Positions 43,114 through 52,260 of a stretch of DNA of 64,000 nucleotides are shown here, piece after piece. Location of the stretch: assembly GCA_028820695.1 (NCBI GenBank), contig JAPPIB010000045.1:62001-126000 (forward strand), in the 5' to 3' direction. The number at the start of each line of letters is the position of its first letter. Position 1 is the stretch's first letter. Made by a program: the position numbers and the translations under genes. Below the pieces are notes generated by a model that saw only the letters and a program-made list of their open reading frames with translations, was not told where the DNA came from and searched no databases. The stretch comes from Acidiferrobacterales bacterium. GTDB taxonomy: Bacteria; Pseudomonadota; Gammaproteobacteria; Arenicellales; JAJDZL01.

Positions 43114-44190
43114 ATGCGATTAATCTCAAAGATGACGGCATTGGTATTCTTGCTTGCAGGATTTGCAGTGACCAACGCTCAAGCTGAAACACTACGACTG
43201 TTGACGTGGGGATCTTACGCCCCCGATGGACTGGTGCAAAAATTCGAAGAGCGTTATCCTGATATCAAGGTCGAGGTGACATTTTCAAACAATGAGGAAA
43301 TGATCGCCAAACTACGTGCGACTGGCGGAGCCGGATACGACCTGGCACAACCTAGCCATGATCGAATTCACGCCGCGCAACTGGAGTACAACATCTATAA
43401 GCCGATGGATCTTTCCCAGATCAATACTGATCTGATGGAAACCAAGCTATTGGACGGGGTTAAAGCCAATACCACAATTGATGGAGAAGTCTATGCCGTT
43501 CCTCATCAGTGGGGCACGTCCGGTCTGATGGCCGACAAGTCAATGGCGCCAGACCTCAAGAGCTGGGCGGATCTTTGTGATCCGAAATATAAGGGAAAGA
43601 CCTCTATGCGACTGAAGCGCACCATTCTTTTGGGCACAGCATTCGCAATGGGTGAAGATCCTTTTGCGGCCTATGCGGACCTGGACAAATACCAGCAAAT
43701 CCTGGATCAGGCAGTCGAAAAACTGATCGCCTGCAAAGACAATATCAAAGCTTACTGGAAAGGTGGCGATGACTTGTCCGCAATGATGCTGTCGGGAGAG
43801 ATTGTCGCCTCTGAAACATGGGACTCAACTGCATATCGATTGTTCGGGCAAAACCAGAACATCGTATTTGTCCCGCCTGAAACGGGCGCACTGGCATGGA
43901 TCGATACCTTTGCGCTGCCTCGAAAGGGTGAGGCTGATGGCGCCGCGTACAAATGGATAAATTTTGTACTCGAGCCAGAAAACGTCACAGCCATGGCTGC
44001 AAGTTCCGGTGCGATTCCTTCAGTCAAGGGCGGTATGGACCTGTTGCCAGCTGATAAGGCTGCCGCAGTGAATGCAGCATTCACGGCAGACGATATTGCC
44101 AATCTTCAGTTCTTCGCCAACATTCCTCCTGGAATCGAAGACATGGAAGGAAAAGCTCTCGAGAAAATCAAGGCCGCAACAGGCAATTAG
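43114..44190 (+). CDS. Pot-type ABC importer, periplasmic binding protein (second system)
   Basis: A 358-residue solute-binding protein of the PotD/PotF family. The signal peptide (about 1-24) ends AQA before ETLRLLTWGSY, the classical start of mature members. GGAGG lies seven bases before the ATG. It differs strongly from the binding protein at 30 kb (for example it has VPHQWGTSGLM where the other has IPEKFGYYGVV), so the two systems probably take different polyamine- or guanidino-like ligands. The hairpin after its stop would favour high expression of this component relative to the membrane genes. Confidence 0.9.
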   Translation: MRLISKMTALVFLLAGFAVTNAQAETLRLLTWGSYAPDGLVQKFEERYPDIKVEVTFSNNEEMIAKLRATGGAGYDLAQPSHDRIHAAQLEYNIYKPMDLSQINTDLMETKLLDGVKANTTIDGEVYAVPHQWGTSGLMADKSMAPDLKSWADLCDPKYKGKTSMRLKRTILLGTAFAMGEDPFAAYADLDKYQQILDQAVEKLIACKDNIKAYWKGGDDLSAMMLSGEIVASETWDSTAYRLFGQNQNIVFVPPETGALAWIDTFALPRKGEADGAAYKWINFVLEPENVTAMAASSGAIPSVKGGMDLLPADKAAAVNAAFTADDIANLQFFANIPPGIEDMEGKALEKIKAATGN

Positions 44191-44206
44191 ACAGTCTTAA
44201 ATCCAG

Positions 44207-44246
44207 AACGCACCGTATAGACAATCTTGCCGTGCGGTGCGTTTTG
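44207..44246 (+). terminator. Intercistronic hairpin after the binding-protein gene
   Basis: AACGCACCG and CGGTGCGTT form a perfect 9-bp stem with a 19-nt loop, followed by TTGTTC. It lies between the binding-protein and ATPase genes and could act as a partial terminator or mRNA-stabilising stem, a common arrangement in importer operons. Confidence 0.55.
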
Positions 44247-44282
44247 TTCACCACAACTTGATAGCACACAAATCCGCTTGTT

Positions 44283-45404
44283 ATGGTGAATGACACTGCA
44301 TACGATCTGGAATGTATTGATATTTCCAAAAACTTTGGAGATATCCAGGCAGTAAAAGAAGTTTCATTCCGGATTCCTTCCGGTTCGTTCTTTTCTATCC
44401 TCGGCCCTTCGGGCTGCGGCAAAACCACAATCATGCGAATGGTTGCCGGGTTCGAAACGCCATCGTCAGGTGACATCAGGATCCGAGGCGCATCTGTTCT
44501 TCACGTGCCCGCGAACAAGAGAAATGTAAAGATGGTATTTCAACATCTGGCACTTTTCCCAATGATGAATGTTTACGAAAACATCGCTTACGGACTAAGG
44601 TGTACAGGTGCGAACAAGAATGAGATTGAACAAAAAGTCAACGACGTGTTGAGGCGGGTTGCGCTTCCCGATGTCGGGCAGCGGGAGATTCATGAATTAT
44701 CCGGAGGACAGAAGCAGCGAATCGCGATTGCTCGCTGCATGGTGTTAGATCCGGACGTCTTGCTGTTGGACGAACCTTTAGGCGCACTGGACCTGAAATT
44801 GAGAGAAGCGATGAAAATCGAACTCAAACTGCTTCAACATCAGTTCAATACCACATTCGTCTACATCACACACGACCAAGGCGAAGCACTGGTGATGTCG
44901 GACCATGTGGCGGTAATGAAAGACGGAGCGTTTGAACAGGTCGGTGTTCCGCAAGACTTGTACCACAATCCGAAGACCGCATTTGTCGCTGGATTCGTTG
45001 GCGACAGCAATCGCTGGTCGGGCCGCATCCTCGCTTTCTCAGACAACACTGTCAAGGTTGAAACTGATAGCGGGCTGGAAATGATCTGCAATGCTTCGAA
45101 TGCCTCGACCATGGAGATTGGCGCGAGGGTGGAAGTGTTCACAAGACCGGAATACATCTTGACTGAGAGACATGCGTCATCAACCGAACTGTCAAGCGAC
45201 GCAGGAAATGTTTGCATTGGGAAAGTTGACAGTGTCCTGTTCAACGGTGCAAACAGCAGAATCCTGGTTCGTGATTCAGACCACCAACTGATCGAGGCTT
45301 CTGCCACATTGACCGGAGGCACAGATGACCTGAAAGCCGACGATAAGGTGAGACTGATCTGGCCGGTTGACAATACCATGTGCTTTCGTTCGACCAGTAC
45401 CTGA
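44283..45404 (+). CDS. Pot-type ABC importer, ATPase PotA-like (second system)
   Basis: A 373-residue ATP-binding subunit with Walker A GPSGCGKT, signature LSGGQKQRIAIARC, Walker B LLLDEPLGALD and H-loop ITHDQGEA; a TOBE domain fills about 250-370. In this operon the order is binding protein, ATPase, two permeases, unlike the first system, where the ATPase is last. The start is ATG 92 bp after the binding-protein stop. Confidence 0.93.
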   Translation: MVNDTAYDLECIDISKNFGDIQAVKEVSFRIPSGSFFSILGPSGCGKTTIMRMVAGFETPSSGDIRIRGASVLHVPANKRNVKMVFQHLALFPMMNVYENIAYGLRCTGANKNEIEQKVNDVLRRVALPDVGQREIHELSGGQKQRIAIARCMVLDPDVLLLDEPLGALDLKLREAMKIELKLLQHQFNTTFVYITHDQGEALVMSDHVAVMKDGAFEQVGVPQDLYHNPKTAFVAGFVGDSNRWSGRILAFSDNTVKVETDSGLEMICNASNASTMEIGARVEVFTRPEYILTERHASSTELSSDAGNVCIGKVDSVLFNGANSRILVRDSDHQLIEASATLTGGTDDLKADDKVRLIWPVDNTMCFRSTST

Positions 45405-45413
45405 GCGGACCTG

Positions 45414-46289
45414 ATGCGTCAAGACATCAAGCGACTCACCCTACTTCTGCTCTTCCTTCCCTTTACACTTTGGATCAGCCTGCTGATCCTGATACCGCAC
45501 GTCGGGATGGCGATACTCTCGCTACGGGAAAAGGTGGCACCCCGTGTATACGAATTCGGCTTTGGAAACTATATCGACTTCATCAATGAGCCGATATATT
45601 GGAACACGTTGCTCCGGACCGGCTCAATATCATTGCTGGTCACGTTTCTTGCGCTAATTCTCGGTTTTCCGATCGCCTATTACATCGCAAAAATTGCCGG
45701 ATTCAGGACACGCGGCGCACTTTTCCTATTCTGCCTGATTCCGCTTTGGGTCAGTGACCTTATTCGCGCCTTCGGATGGATTCTGCTACTCAGGGAGACC
45801 GGTGTCGTTTCGGGCGTCTTACAGTGGTTGGGAGTTGTACCAGGGCCGGTGGAATTCCTGTACAACGATGCAACAGTGATCGTCGGTTTGATATACACCG
45901 TGATCCTGTTCATGATCGTCCCGATCACCTCAACGCTGGACGGCATGGACAATGCAATGATTGAAGCGGGTTACAACCTCGGCGGCAATCACTTCACGGT
46001 GGTGCGCAAAATCATCTTACCGTATGCGATGCCAGGCATATCCGCAGGCTGCATCGTCGTATTCATGCTGACTGCCGGCAGCTATCTGACACCGATATTG
46101 CTGGGCGGTAAAAATTCGAGTTGGTTTACCGAACAGATATACGAACAGTTCATTACTCGCTATAACTGGGAATCCGGTGCCGCCTTTGGATTTCTCCTGC
46201 TTGCATTTACATCGGTTGCGGTCTGGTTGGGCCTGAAACTGACAGGCCAGACGCTATCGAGCAGCGTGGGTGAGGAGAAAGCATCGTGA
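45414..46289 (+). CDS. Pot-type ABC importer, permease PotB/PotH-like (second system)
   Basis: A 291-residue six-helix permease beginning nine bases after the ATPase gene. The EAA loop reads EAGYNLGGNHFTVVRKIILPYAMPG, and the SYLTPILLGG segment matches PotB/PotH. Its end overlaps the next permease gene by four bases (GTGA). Confidence 0.91.
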   Translation: MRQDIKRLTLLLLFLPFTLWISLLILIPHVGMAILSLREKVAPRVYEFGFGNYIDFINEPIYWNTLLRTGSISLLVTFLALILGFPIAYYIAKIAGFRTRGALFLFCLIPLWVSDLIRAFGWILLLRETGVVSGVLQWLGVVPGPVEFLYNDATVIVGLIYTVILFMIVPITSTLDGMDNAMIEAGYNLGGNHFTVVRKIILPYAMPGISAGCIVVFMLTAGSYLTPILLGGKNSSWFTEQIYEQFITRYNWESGAAFGFLLLAFTSVAVWLGLKLTGQTLSSSVGEEKAS

Positions 46290-47143
46290 TTGCGCGCAGA
46301 CACAACCCACTGATCTGGGCTTATCGAGCTTATGTGTTGGCTTTCCTCATCTTTCTCACTGCTCCACTGGTTGCCGCCAGTATCTTTGCATTCAACGATT
46401 CACTGTTCCCAGCATTGCCATGGCAGGGATTTACCTGGAATTGGTTCTTCAACGATACCGAACCACAACTGGGAATGTTTCACGATCGAAGACTGCTCAG
46501 GGGACTTTATTACTCATTTGTCATCGCAACGATTGTTTCCACGTTGTGCGTTTTCATTGGCACGTGCAACGCTTTTCTGTTCGAACGCGGGCAATTCCCA
46601 GCCAAGAACTTCTTCTACGTCCTCATGGTCATTCCGTTGGTCATTCCCGGGGTCATCCTTGGAATATCGATTCTGGTATTGGCCAGCTCAATTGCGAACG
46701 GTCTGGAAGACAATTTCAACCTGGATATTGGATTTCTCAGGCCTGGCATTGTTCTGGTTGTTCTTGGTCAGATTTCCTTCACTACAACAATCACCACTTT
46801 GGTCATATCGGCACGGCTGAAGAAGTTTGATATTGTGATGGAAGAGGCGGCTTTGAACTTGGGTGCCAACTGGAAAAGGGTTATGTTTACGGTTACCCTG
46901 CCCTTTCTTCGTCCGGCAATGATCGCATCCGGCATCGTTGCGTTTCTCGTTTCGTTTGAGAACTTCAATACGACGTTATTCCTTGTCGGATCTGAAGCAC
47001 CGCTCACAATTACCATGTATGACCGCATGGCCAAAGTGGGTTCGACACCAGTCCTGAATGCTGTTTCATTTTTATTGATTATCGGTTCAGGCCTGCTCGC
47101 ACTCCTATCTATTGTTGTCCAGCGAGGCAAGTCTTCGAATTGA
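46286..47143 (+). CDS. Pot-type ABC importer, permease PotC/PotI-like (second system)
   Basis: A 285-residue permease starting with GTG that overlaps the previous stop. It has six helices and an EAA loop EEAALNLGANWKRVMFTVTLP, with SFENFNTTLFL in place of the more usual SxDEF of PotC, so it belongs to a divergent subgroup. It completes the second importer. Confidence 0.9.
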   Translation: MIARRHNPLIWAYRAYVLAFLIFLTAPLVAASIFAFNDSLFPALPWQGFTWNWFFNDTEPQLGMFHDRRLLRGLYYSFVIATIVSTLCVFIGTCNAFLFERGQFPAKNFFYVLMVIPLVIPGVILGISILVLASSIANGLEDNFNLDIGFLRPGIVLVVLGQISFTTTITTLVISARLKKFDIVMEEAALNLGANWKRVMFTVTLPFLRPAMIASGIVAFLVSFENFNTTLFLVGSEAPLTITMYDRMAKVGSTPVLNAVSFLLIIGSGLLALLSIVVQRGKSSN

Positions 47144-47689
47144 CTTGGGGCTGCCAATAGATTGCGCAATCTACCGTCTCAAGAGAAGACCGTCCAGTTC
47201 GCCAAGCGCATGCCTGGGCGAGAGTTTGTGGAAAATTCAGCTCCAGCGACGGTGTCTTTGCCTGTACGGTTTTACAAACCGGTCCACTTTCCTGATTAAT
47301 GCGTATTCGCTGGTAAATGAACGCGATTCGCAAGCTCGTGTGATAAGGCTTGTCACTTCCGATTGTTTTCCCTATAGGGTTGCGGAACGCATCTGAGTTC
47401 AAAAATGGCACGTTTGGGATGTTCAATCGTAAGTGATGCCCCCGGAAAGGCCGATCTATTCGACCTTGTGGTGCACAGCGCCCGTGGCTGTGCGGGCCCT
47501 GATGAAATCCGCGGACTGGCTCCCTATTGAGACCGCAACCCAATTTGTTCGTTGATTTGCACTTTCAACTTGCAATCAGAGAGAAATCCACCTAGGAACT
47601 GCCGGTATCGAATTGAAAAAGAAATTGGTGTCAACCCGTATATATAATCCCCAAATCCGTTCAATATCTTCAGTCTGTCCAGCAAACTC
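47144..47689. other. Intergenic region before the second amidase
   Basis: No gene recognised. A GCCCG/CGGGC hairpin (47480-47497) and, close to the amidase start, TATATAAT containing a perfect -10 box (47643-47648) without a good -35 are the only features I can name. Possible terminators directly after the permease gene are not evident. Confidence 0.4.
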
Positions 47690-49081
47690 GTGACAATTGA
47701 CCCCGCAAAACACTCGTTGCAGGAAATTTCCGACGTATTGACCAACCGCAATCTTAGCAGCGTCGAACTGACTGAATACTCAATCAGTCGCAAAGAACTG
47801 GATTCGTACTCCAACGCGTACAAATACTGGTGTCCTGAATCAGGACTGATGACTGCCAAGGAAGCAGACGACGCATATGATTCAGGCAAGATGCCCTCGC
47901 CACTTCAAGGCATCCCCGTTTCCCTGAAAGACATCTACGGACATCCCAAGTTTCCGATTTTTGCCGGCAGCTATCGTGAACTGCCGCACAAGTGGCGCAA
48001 GCCCGGGCCGATTGTCCACTCACTGATGTCTCAGCTGAGTGTGTTTTGCGGCAAGACCCACACAGTTGAATTCGCGTATGGAGGATTGGGTGTCAACAGT
48101 CATTGGGAAACACCGAGAAATCCCTGGTGCAAGGATGCCCATCGTGTTCCCGGCGGCTCAAGTTCCGGTGCCGGCATCAGCATCCATCAGGGATCAGCCC
48201 TCGTGGCGCTGGGAACAGACACCGCAGGTTCGGTGAGAATCCCAGCGAGCTGTGCCGGCGTTGTCGGACTCAAGACAAGTCACAGATTATGGTCTACCCG
48301 GGGAATTGTGCCATTGAGTCCCTTACTTGATACCGCCGGTGTTCTGACTAGAACAGCCCGTGACTGCGCTTATGCATTCCATGCAATCAGCCACCCGGAC
48401 GAATCGCTTTCCCAGCATCGTGCGCGTCTTGACCGGACAAATCATATGCAGTCAGAGAATTTTCGAATTGGAGTCGCCGATTCGGGAATTATGTGGGATT
48501 GCCAGGATGACATTTCCGAAATCTGCATGGCAGCCGTTCACGCCTTGGAAGGCGACGGTTGCAGCATTGTGCCGATTGAGTTCCCCAATGCTGAGACAGC
48601 AATTGAAATCAGGGACAAGGGAGGCACCACCTCAGTCGAACTGATCGAGTTTCTTGGCAGTGAACTGCCTCAATGGCTGGATAACCTGGACCCTGTCATC
48701 AGTGAAAGGATCAAGATCGGCGGTGATATCTCCGCAATTGAATATCTGACCCGCATACGACAGATTCGACAGGCACGAATTGAAGTGCAAAACAGGTTTG
48801 AGAACTATGATGTCATCGCAGCCCCGACCGTACCGATCACACCACCCTTGCTTGACGAGGCCCGTTCGGATGAAGATTACATGCCATTGAACCTGCTCAC
48901 GCTTCGAAATACCGGAGTCGGCAGCTACCTTGATCTTTGCGCCATCTCAATCCCAGTTGGCTTGGATCGCTCGAATATGCCGGTCGGAATCCAACTCATG
49001 GCTCCGGCTGGAAAAGAACATTTGCTGCTCGCAATAGGCCAGAGACTTGAATCCATCATTCCAAGACCTGCACTGATCTGA
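47690..49081 (+). CDS. Amidase-signature-family hydrolase, triad intact
   Basis: A 463-residue amidase with the complete Ser-cisSer-Lys set: GIPVSLKD (Lys), GGSSSGAG (cis-Ser) and GTDTAGSVRIPAS (nucleophile). It should hydrolyse a small amide or a carbamoyl/ureido compound; substrate cannot be read. The GTG start has no clear ribosome binding site but lies about 40 bp after a TATAAT. Its stop overlaps the start of the thioesterase gene (TGATG), so the two are translationally coupled. It may release ammonia from an amide imported by the adjacent transporter. Confidence 0.88.
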   Translation: MTIDPAKHSLQEISDVLTNRNLSSVELTEYSISRKELDSYSNAYKYWCPESGLMTAKEADDAYDSGKMPSPLQGIPVSLKDIYGHPKFPIFAGSYRELPHKWRKPGPIVHSLMSQLSVFCGKTHTVEFAYGGLGVNSHWETPRNPWCKDAHRVPGGSSSGAGISIHQGSALVALGTDTAGSVRIPASCAGVVGLKTSHRLWSTRGIVPLSPLLDTAGVLTRTARDCAYAFHAISHPDESLSQHRARLDRTNHMQSENFRIGVADSGIMWDCQDDISEICMAAVHALEGDGCSIVPIEFPNAETAIEIRDKGGTTSVELIEFLGSELPQWLDNLDPVISERIKIGGDISAIEYLTRIRQIRQARIEVQNRFENYDVIAAPTVPITPPLLDEARSDEDYMPLNLLTLRNTGVGSYLDLCAISIPVGLDRSNMPVGIQLMAPAGKEHLLLAIGQRLESIIPRPALI

Positions 49082-49578
49082 TGGCCAAATCCGAAAAGTT
49101 CGATTTCAGCCAACCTCTCATTCTGCATCAGGATTCAGTGAAGCCGCAATGGGTCGACGAATACGATCACATGAACCTGGCGTACTATGTGCTGGTATGC
49201 GACGAGGCGACTTACGAATTCTGGAATCTAGTCAACAACTATAAATCCCTCGAAGAACGCAACGCAATGGAATACGCGGTTGTTGAGACTCATGTCAACT
49301 ATATTCGTGAAGTCAGGTTGGGTGACCCTTTGACAGTCAGCACTCAATTGCTTGGACACGACGAAAAGAGATTCCACATTTTTCATACTCTTTCGCACGC
49401 TGAGGATGCATTTGTTGCAGCTACAAACGAAGTGATGGCACTTGGCTTCAATCTGGACCGTCGAGGAATTCAGCCATTCGCGGAGTCGGTACAGGCAAAT
49501 ATTCGCCAACTGTTCGCAGGGCATGGGCGGCTGGCGAGACCATCCAACGCCGGACGCTCAATTGGAATCAGATCCTGA
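49081..49578 (+). CDS. Hotdog-fold acyl-CoA thioesterase (4HBT family)
   Basis: A 165-residue hotdog protein with the WVDEYDHMNLAYY active-site block of 4-hydroxybenzoyl-CoA-thioesterase-like enzymes, where the Asp/His region is kept. It would hydrolyse a short acyl-CoA. It is coupled to the amidase gene by overlapping stop and start. Betainyl-CoA thioesterases of carnitine degradation belong to this family, which could tie in with the choline dehydrogenase 14 kb away, but this is speculative. Confidence 0.82.
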   Translation: MAKSEKFDFSQPLILHQDSVKPQWVDEYDHMNLAYYVLVCDEATYEFWNLVNNYKSLEERNAMEYAVVETHVNYIREVRLGDPLTVSTQLLGHDEKRFHIFHTLSHAEDAFVAATNEVMALGFNLDRRGIQPFAESVQANIRQLFAGHGRLARPSNAGRSIGIRS

Positions 49579-49588
49579 CAATCTGCGC

Positions 49589-50557
49589 TCAGACGCGATC
49601 CCTTCGAAGCGGCTGCGCCATGCAGTGCACCCCACCACCGGCATTCGTATACATGGACAAGTCCGGATCATAGACCTCAAATCCCATCGCCCGCAACTTG
49701 CTGTTGAGGCTGTTCGCCGCGGCTGTGGATACGATCCGATCATTGCCCAAGGCAACAACATTGCAGGCGAGGTTCATCGTATCCCGAAAACCTACTGGAA
49801 TCATCTCCACTTTCTTGTCTCTGAGCCACTTGAGCACATCGTCACTGGTGATTTCCAAGCAAACCGCCGCACATTTCTCCGCCACCATGCATACCATGAG
49901 GTCGATGTGGACGTAGAACTCGTCGATCGGCGCATACTTGACCTCCCAGCCCTCTTTCTCCATCCATCCGCCCACCTGCCTGGCCGCACGATCTTCACTT
50001 CGGTGATCGGTATAGCCGACGAGAACCGCACCAGGCTCGATGATATCGAAATCTCCGCCTTCAAAATTGCCGGCGCTGACCATGTCGTAAATCGGAATGT
50101 CATTGGCAACACAGAATCTGAGTATCTCGGCATATTCGCCACGCCGTCTCGGATTCGCCAACTGGCACACAACGATGCCGAAAGGAGTCATGAAGTTGGA
50201 ATCACGTGTATAGATCTGATAAGGCGTGTACTCGTCGGGTTGCAGCTGATGGACCTTCACACCCGCAGATTCATAAGCCGATACAAGTTCCCGATGCTGG
50301 CGTATTGCGACATCGCTGTCAAATTCCAGGCCCAATCGATCGGATGTCCGGCAAATTGAACTGTATGCCAAATTTTCCTCGCCCATCCAACGGAAACACT
50401 CAGGCGATCCAAGCAAAACATCCCTGAGTACACCATATTCGGAGTTCACACCCCAATTTTCGGATTCTGAGGTACCGCCATCAGGGTTCCTCGTGCACAG
50501 ACCTGATCCTTCATTCGCCATCGCGACTGACACATACCCTGGAATTGACTTGTTCAT
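49589..50557 (-). CDS. Guanidino-group-modifying enzyme (DDAH / arginine deiminase / amidinotransferase family)
   Basis: A 322-residue pentein-fold enzyme. TRDSNFMTPFGIVV (substrate carboxylate or metal-free Asp region), NFEGGDFDII (guanidino-binding Glu/Asp), FYVHIDLMV (catalytic His) and the C-terminal GGGVHCMAQPLRRD (catalytic Cys) are all present. Members hydrolyse or transfer the amidino group of arginine-like compounds through a Cys-thiouronium intermediate. Which substrate (arginine, methylarginine, agmatine, other) is undetermined. I start at ATG Met-Asn-Lys, since residues encoded further upstream look unrelated. It is convergent with the thioesterase gene and lies next to nuoM. It adds another guanidino enzyme of unrelated fold to the locus. 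Confidence 0.86.
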   Translation of the reverse strand: MNKSIPGYVSVAMANEGSGLCTRNPDGGTSESENWGVNSEYGVLRDVLLGSPECFRWMGEENLAYSSICRTSDRLGLEFDSDVAIRQHRELVSAYESAGVKVHQLQPDEYTPYQIYTRDSNFMTPFGIVVCQLANPRRRGEYAEILRFCVANDIPIYDMVSAGNFEGGDFDIIEPGAVLVGYTDHRSEDRAARQVGGWMEKEGWEVKYAPIDEFYVHIDLMVCMVAEKCAAVCLEITSDDVLKWLRDKKVEMIPVGFRDTMNLACNVVALGNDRIVSTAAANSLNSKLRAMGFEVYDPDLSMYTNAGGGVHCMAQPLRRDRV

Positions 50558-50757
50558 GACTTCGACACTACCTGATGTTGCAACCTGAAGTCCCCGAGAA
50601 CAACCGGACTGCACAGATTCGATATTCGAACACCGACTGCGATTCACATTTCGAGGAACAGATTGAGATTATACAGGGCATGTGCCAGGCTCAGGCCGAA
50701 TCGCCTGATTCGATTGCCTGCGGCTGTCGGACACCGTCGGGCGGCATCCATTCAATA

Positions 50758-52248
50758 TCACGACATTTTGGTGCTTGCAGCTTGAGAGACAAGCAACTCG
50801 ACCGACGGATGCATCACTTCCAGCAATGGGAACGGCCACACACCAAGCAACACCACCAGCACAGCCAGCAAACCGAGCGCAATGACTTCCTGGCGCTCAA
50901 GATCCTTCAATGCGGCAACGGCTTCATTGGTTATCTTACCGTATATGACACGCTTGTACATGCGCAAGGTATACGCCGCGCCCAGTATGAGTGTCAGTGC
51001 CGCAATCCCTGCGTAAACCGCATTTTCCTCAAATGTACCGATAATGACCAGAAGTTCGCCGACAAATCCGGAAGTACCCGGCAAACCAACATTCGCAAGC
51101 GTAAAGATCATCATCAAGGCCGCGAACATCGGCATCGAATGGGCGACACCGCCGTAGGTCTCAAGCTTACGGGAATGAAGCCGATCATACAGGACACCGA
51201 CACATAGAAACAATGCACCGGAAACAAATCCATGAGAGATCATCTGCACAATCGCACCCTCGATTCCATGCACGTTGAAGATGAAAAATCCAAGCGTCAC
51301 AAACCCCATATGAGAAATTGACGAATACGCGATCAGTTTCTTCATGTCAGTCTGCGCCAATGCCACCAAAGCGATATACACGATCGCAATCAACGACAAG
51401 GCGATCATCACACCCGACAACGCTTGCGAGGCATCAGGCAGGATCGGCAGGCTGAATCGAAGAAAGCCATACGCACCCATCTTCAGCATGACAGCTGCAA
51501 GAATGACCGAGCCACCGGTTGGCGCCTCAACATGTGCATCCGGCAACCATGTGTGGACCGGCACCATCGGGACCTTGACAGCAAAGGCGGCAAAAAAGGC
51601 AATGAACAAAGGAGTCTGATAGTACAGCACATCCAATTGATGCCAGTTGCGGATATCAAAGGAAGAACCGCTGACGTTGTATAGGTATAGGAACGCCACA
51701 AGCATGAGCAACGAACCCAGCAATGTATACAAAAAGAACTTGATTGTTGCATAAATTCGGTTGACTCCGCCCCAGATTCCGATGATCAGAAACATCGGTA
51801 TCAGCATCCCTTCCCAGAAAATGTAGAACAGGATCGCATCCAGCGCCGAGAACACTCCAATCATCAGCCCTTCCAGAATCAGGAATGCGGCCATATAGTG
51901 AGCCACGCGATACTCGACAACCTTCCATCCGGCAATGACAACCAGTACAGTCAGAAATGTCGTCAGCAATATCAGCGGCAAGGAAATCCCATCAATTCCG
52001 ATGGAATAATTGATATTGAACGCCGGTACCCACTCGACGTGTTCGACGAATTGAAATTCAGCTGTCGACTTGTCGAATCCGATATAAAGCGGCAAACTCA
52101 ACAGAAAGGTTCCAACAGAAAAGCCGAGCGCAATCTTCCTGGCAATTTCGCGTCGCTGGTTTCCAGCCGCCAGCACCAGTATCGCACCGATGATGGGCAA
52201 CCAGATCACCAAGCTCAGCTGATCAACTTGACCAATTGACAAATTCAT
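50758..52248 (-). CDS. nuoM: NADH-quinone oxidoreductase subunit M
   Basis: A 496-residue antiporter-like proton-pumping subunit in the membrane arm of complex I, with about 14 helices. The conserved Glu of the LTTF...FWEGMLIPMFLIIG region and the Lys of HTWLPDAHVEAPTGGSVILA are present. It is 12 bp downstream of nuoL. The C-terminus is complete (to a family-like end), yet nuoN, the usual next gene, does not follow: a guanidino-enzyme gene lies 200 bp away. Confidence 0.97.
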   Translation of the reverse strand: MNLSIGQVDQLSLVIWLPIIGAILVLAAGNQRREIARKIALGFSVGTFLLSLPLYIGFDKSTAEFQFVEHVEWVPAFNINYSIGIDGISLPLILLTTFLTVLVVIAGWKVVEYRVAHYMAAFLILEGLMIGVFSALDAILFYIFWEGMLIPMFLIIGIWGGVNRIYATIKFFLYTLLGSLLMLVAFLYLYNVSGSSFDIRNWHQLDVLYYQTPLFIAFFAAFAVKVPMVPVHTWLPDAHVEAPTGGSVILAAVMLKMGAYGFLRFSLPILPDASQALSGVMIALSLIAIVYIALVALAQTDMKKLIAYSSISHMGFVTLGFFIFNVHGIEGAIVQMISHGFVSGALFLCVGVLYDRLHSRKLETYGGVAHSMPMFAALMMIFTLANVGLPGTSGFVGELLVIIGTFEENAVYAGIAALTLILGAAYTLRMYKRVIYGKITNEAVAALKDLERQEVIALGLLAVLVVLLGVWPFPLLEVMHPSVELLVSQAASTKMS

Positions 52249-52260
52249 GGCTCCAAGCGG

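Noticed and set aside
49442..50359. Open 305-codon frame on the plus strand
   Set aside because: It lies antisense to the pentein-fold enzyme gene, has no recognisable domain and no ribosome binding site; the complement frame carries all family motifs.
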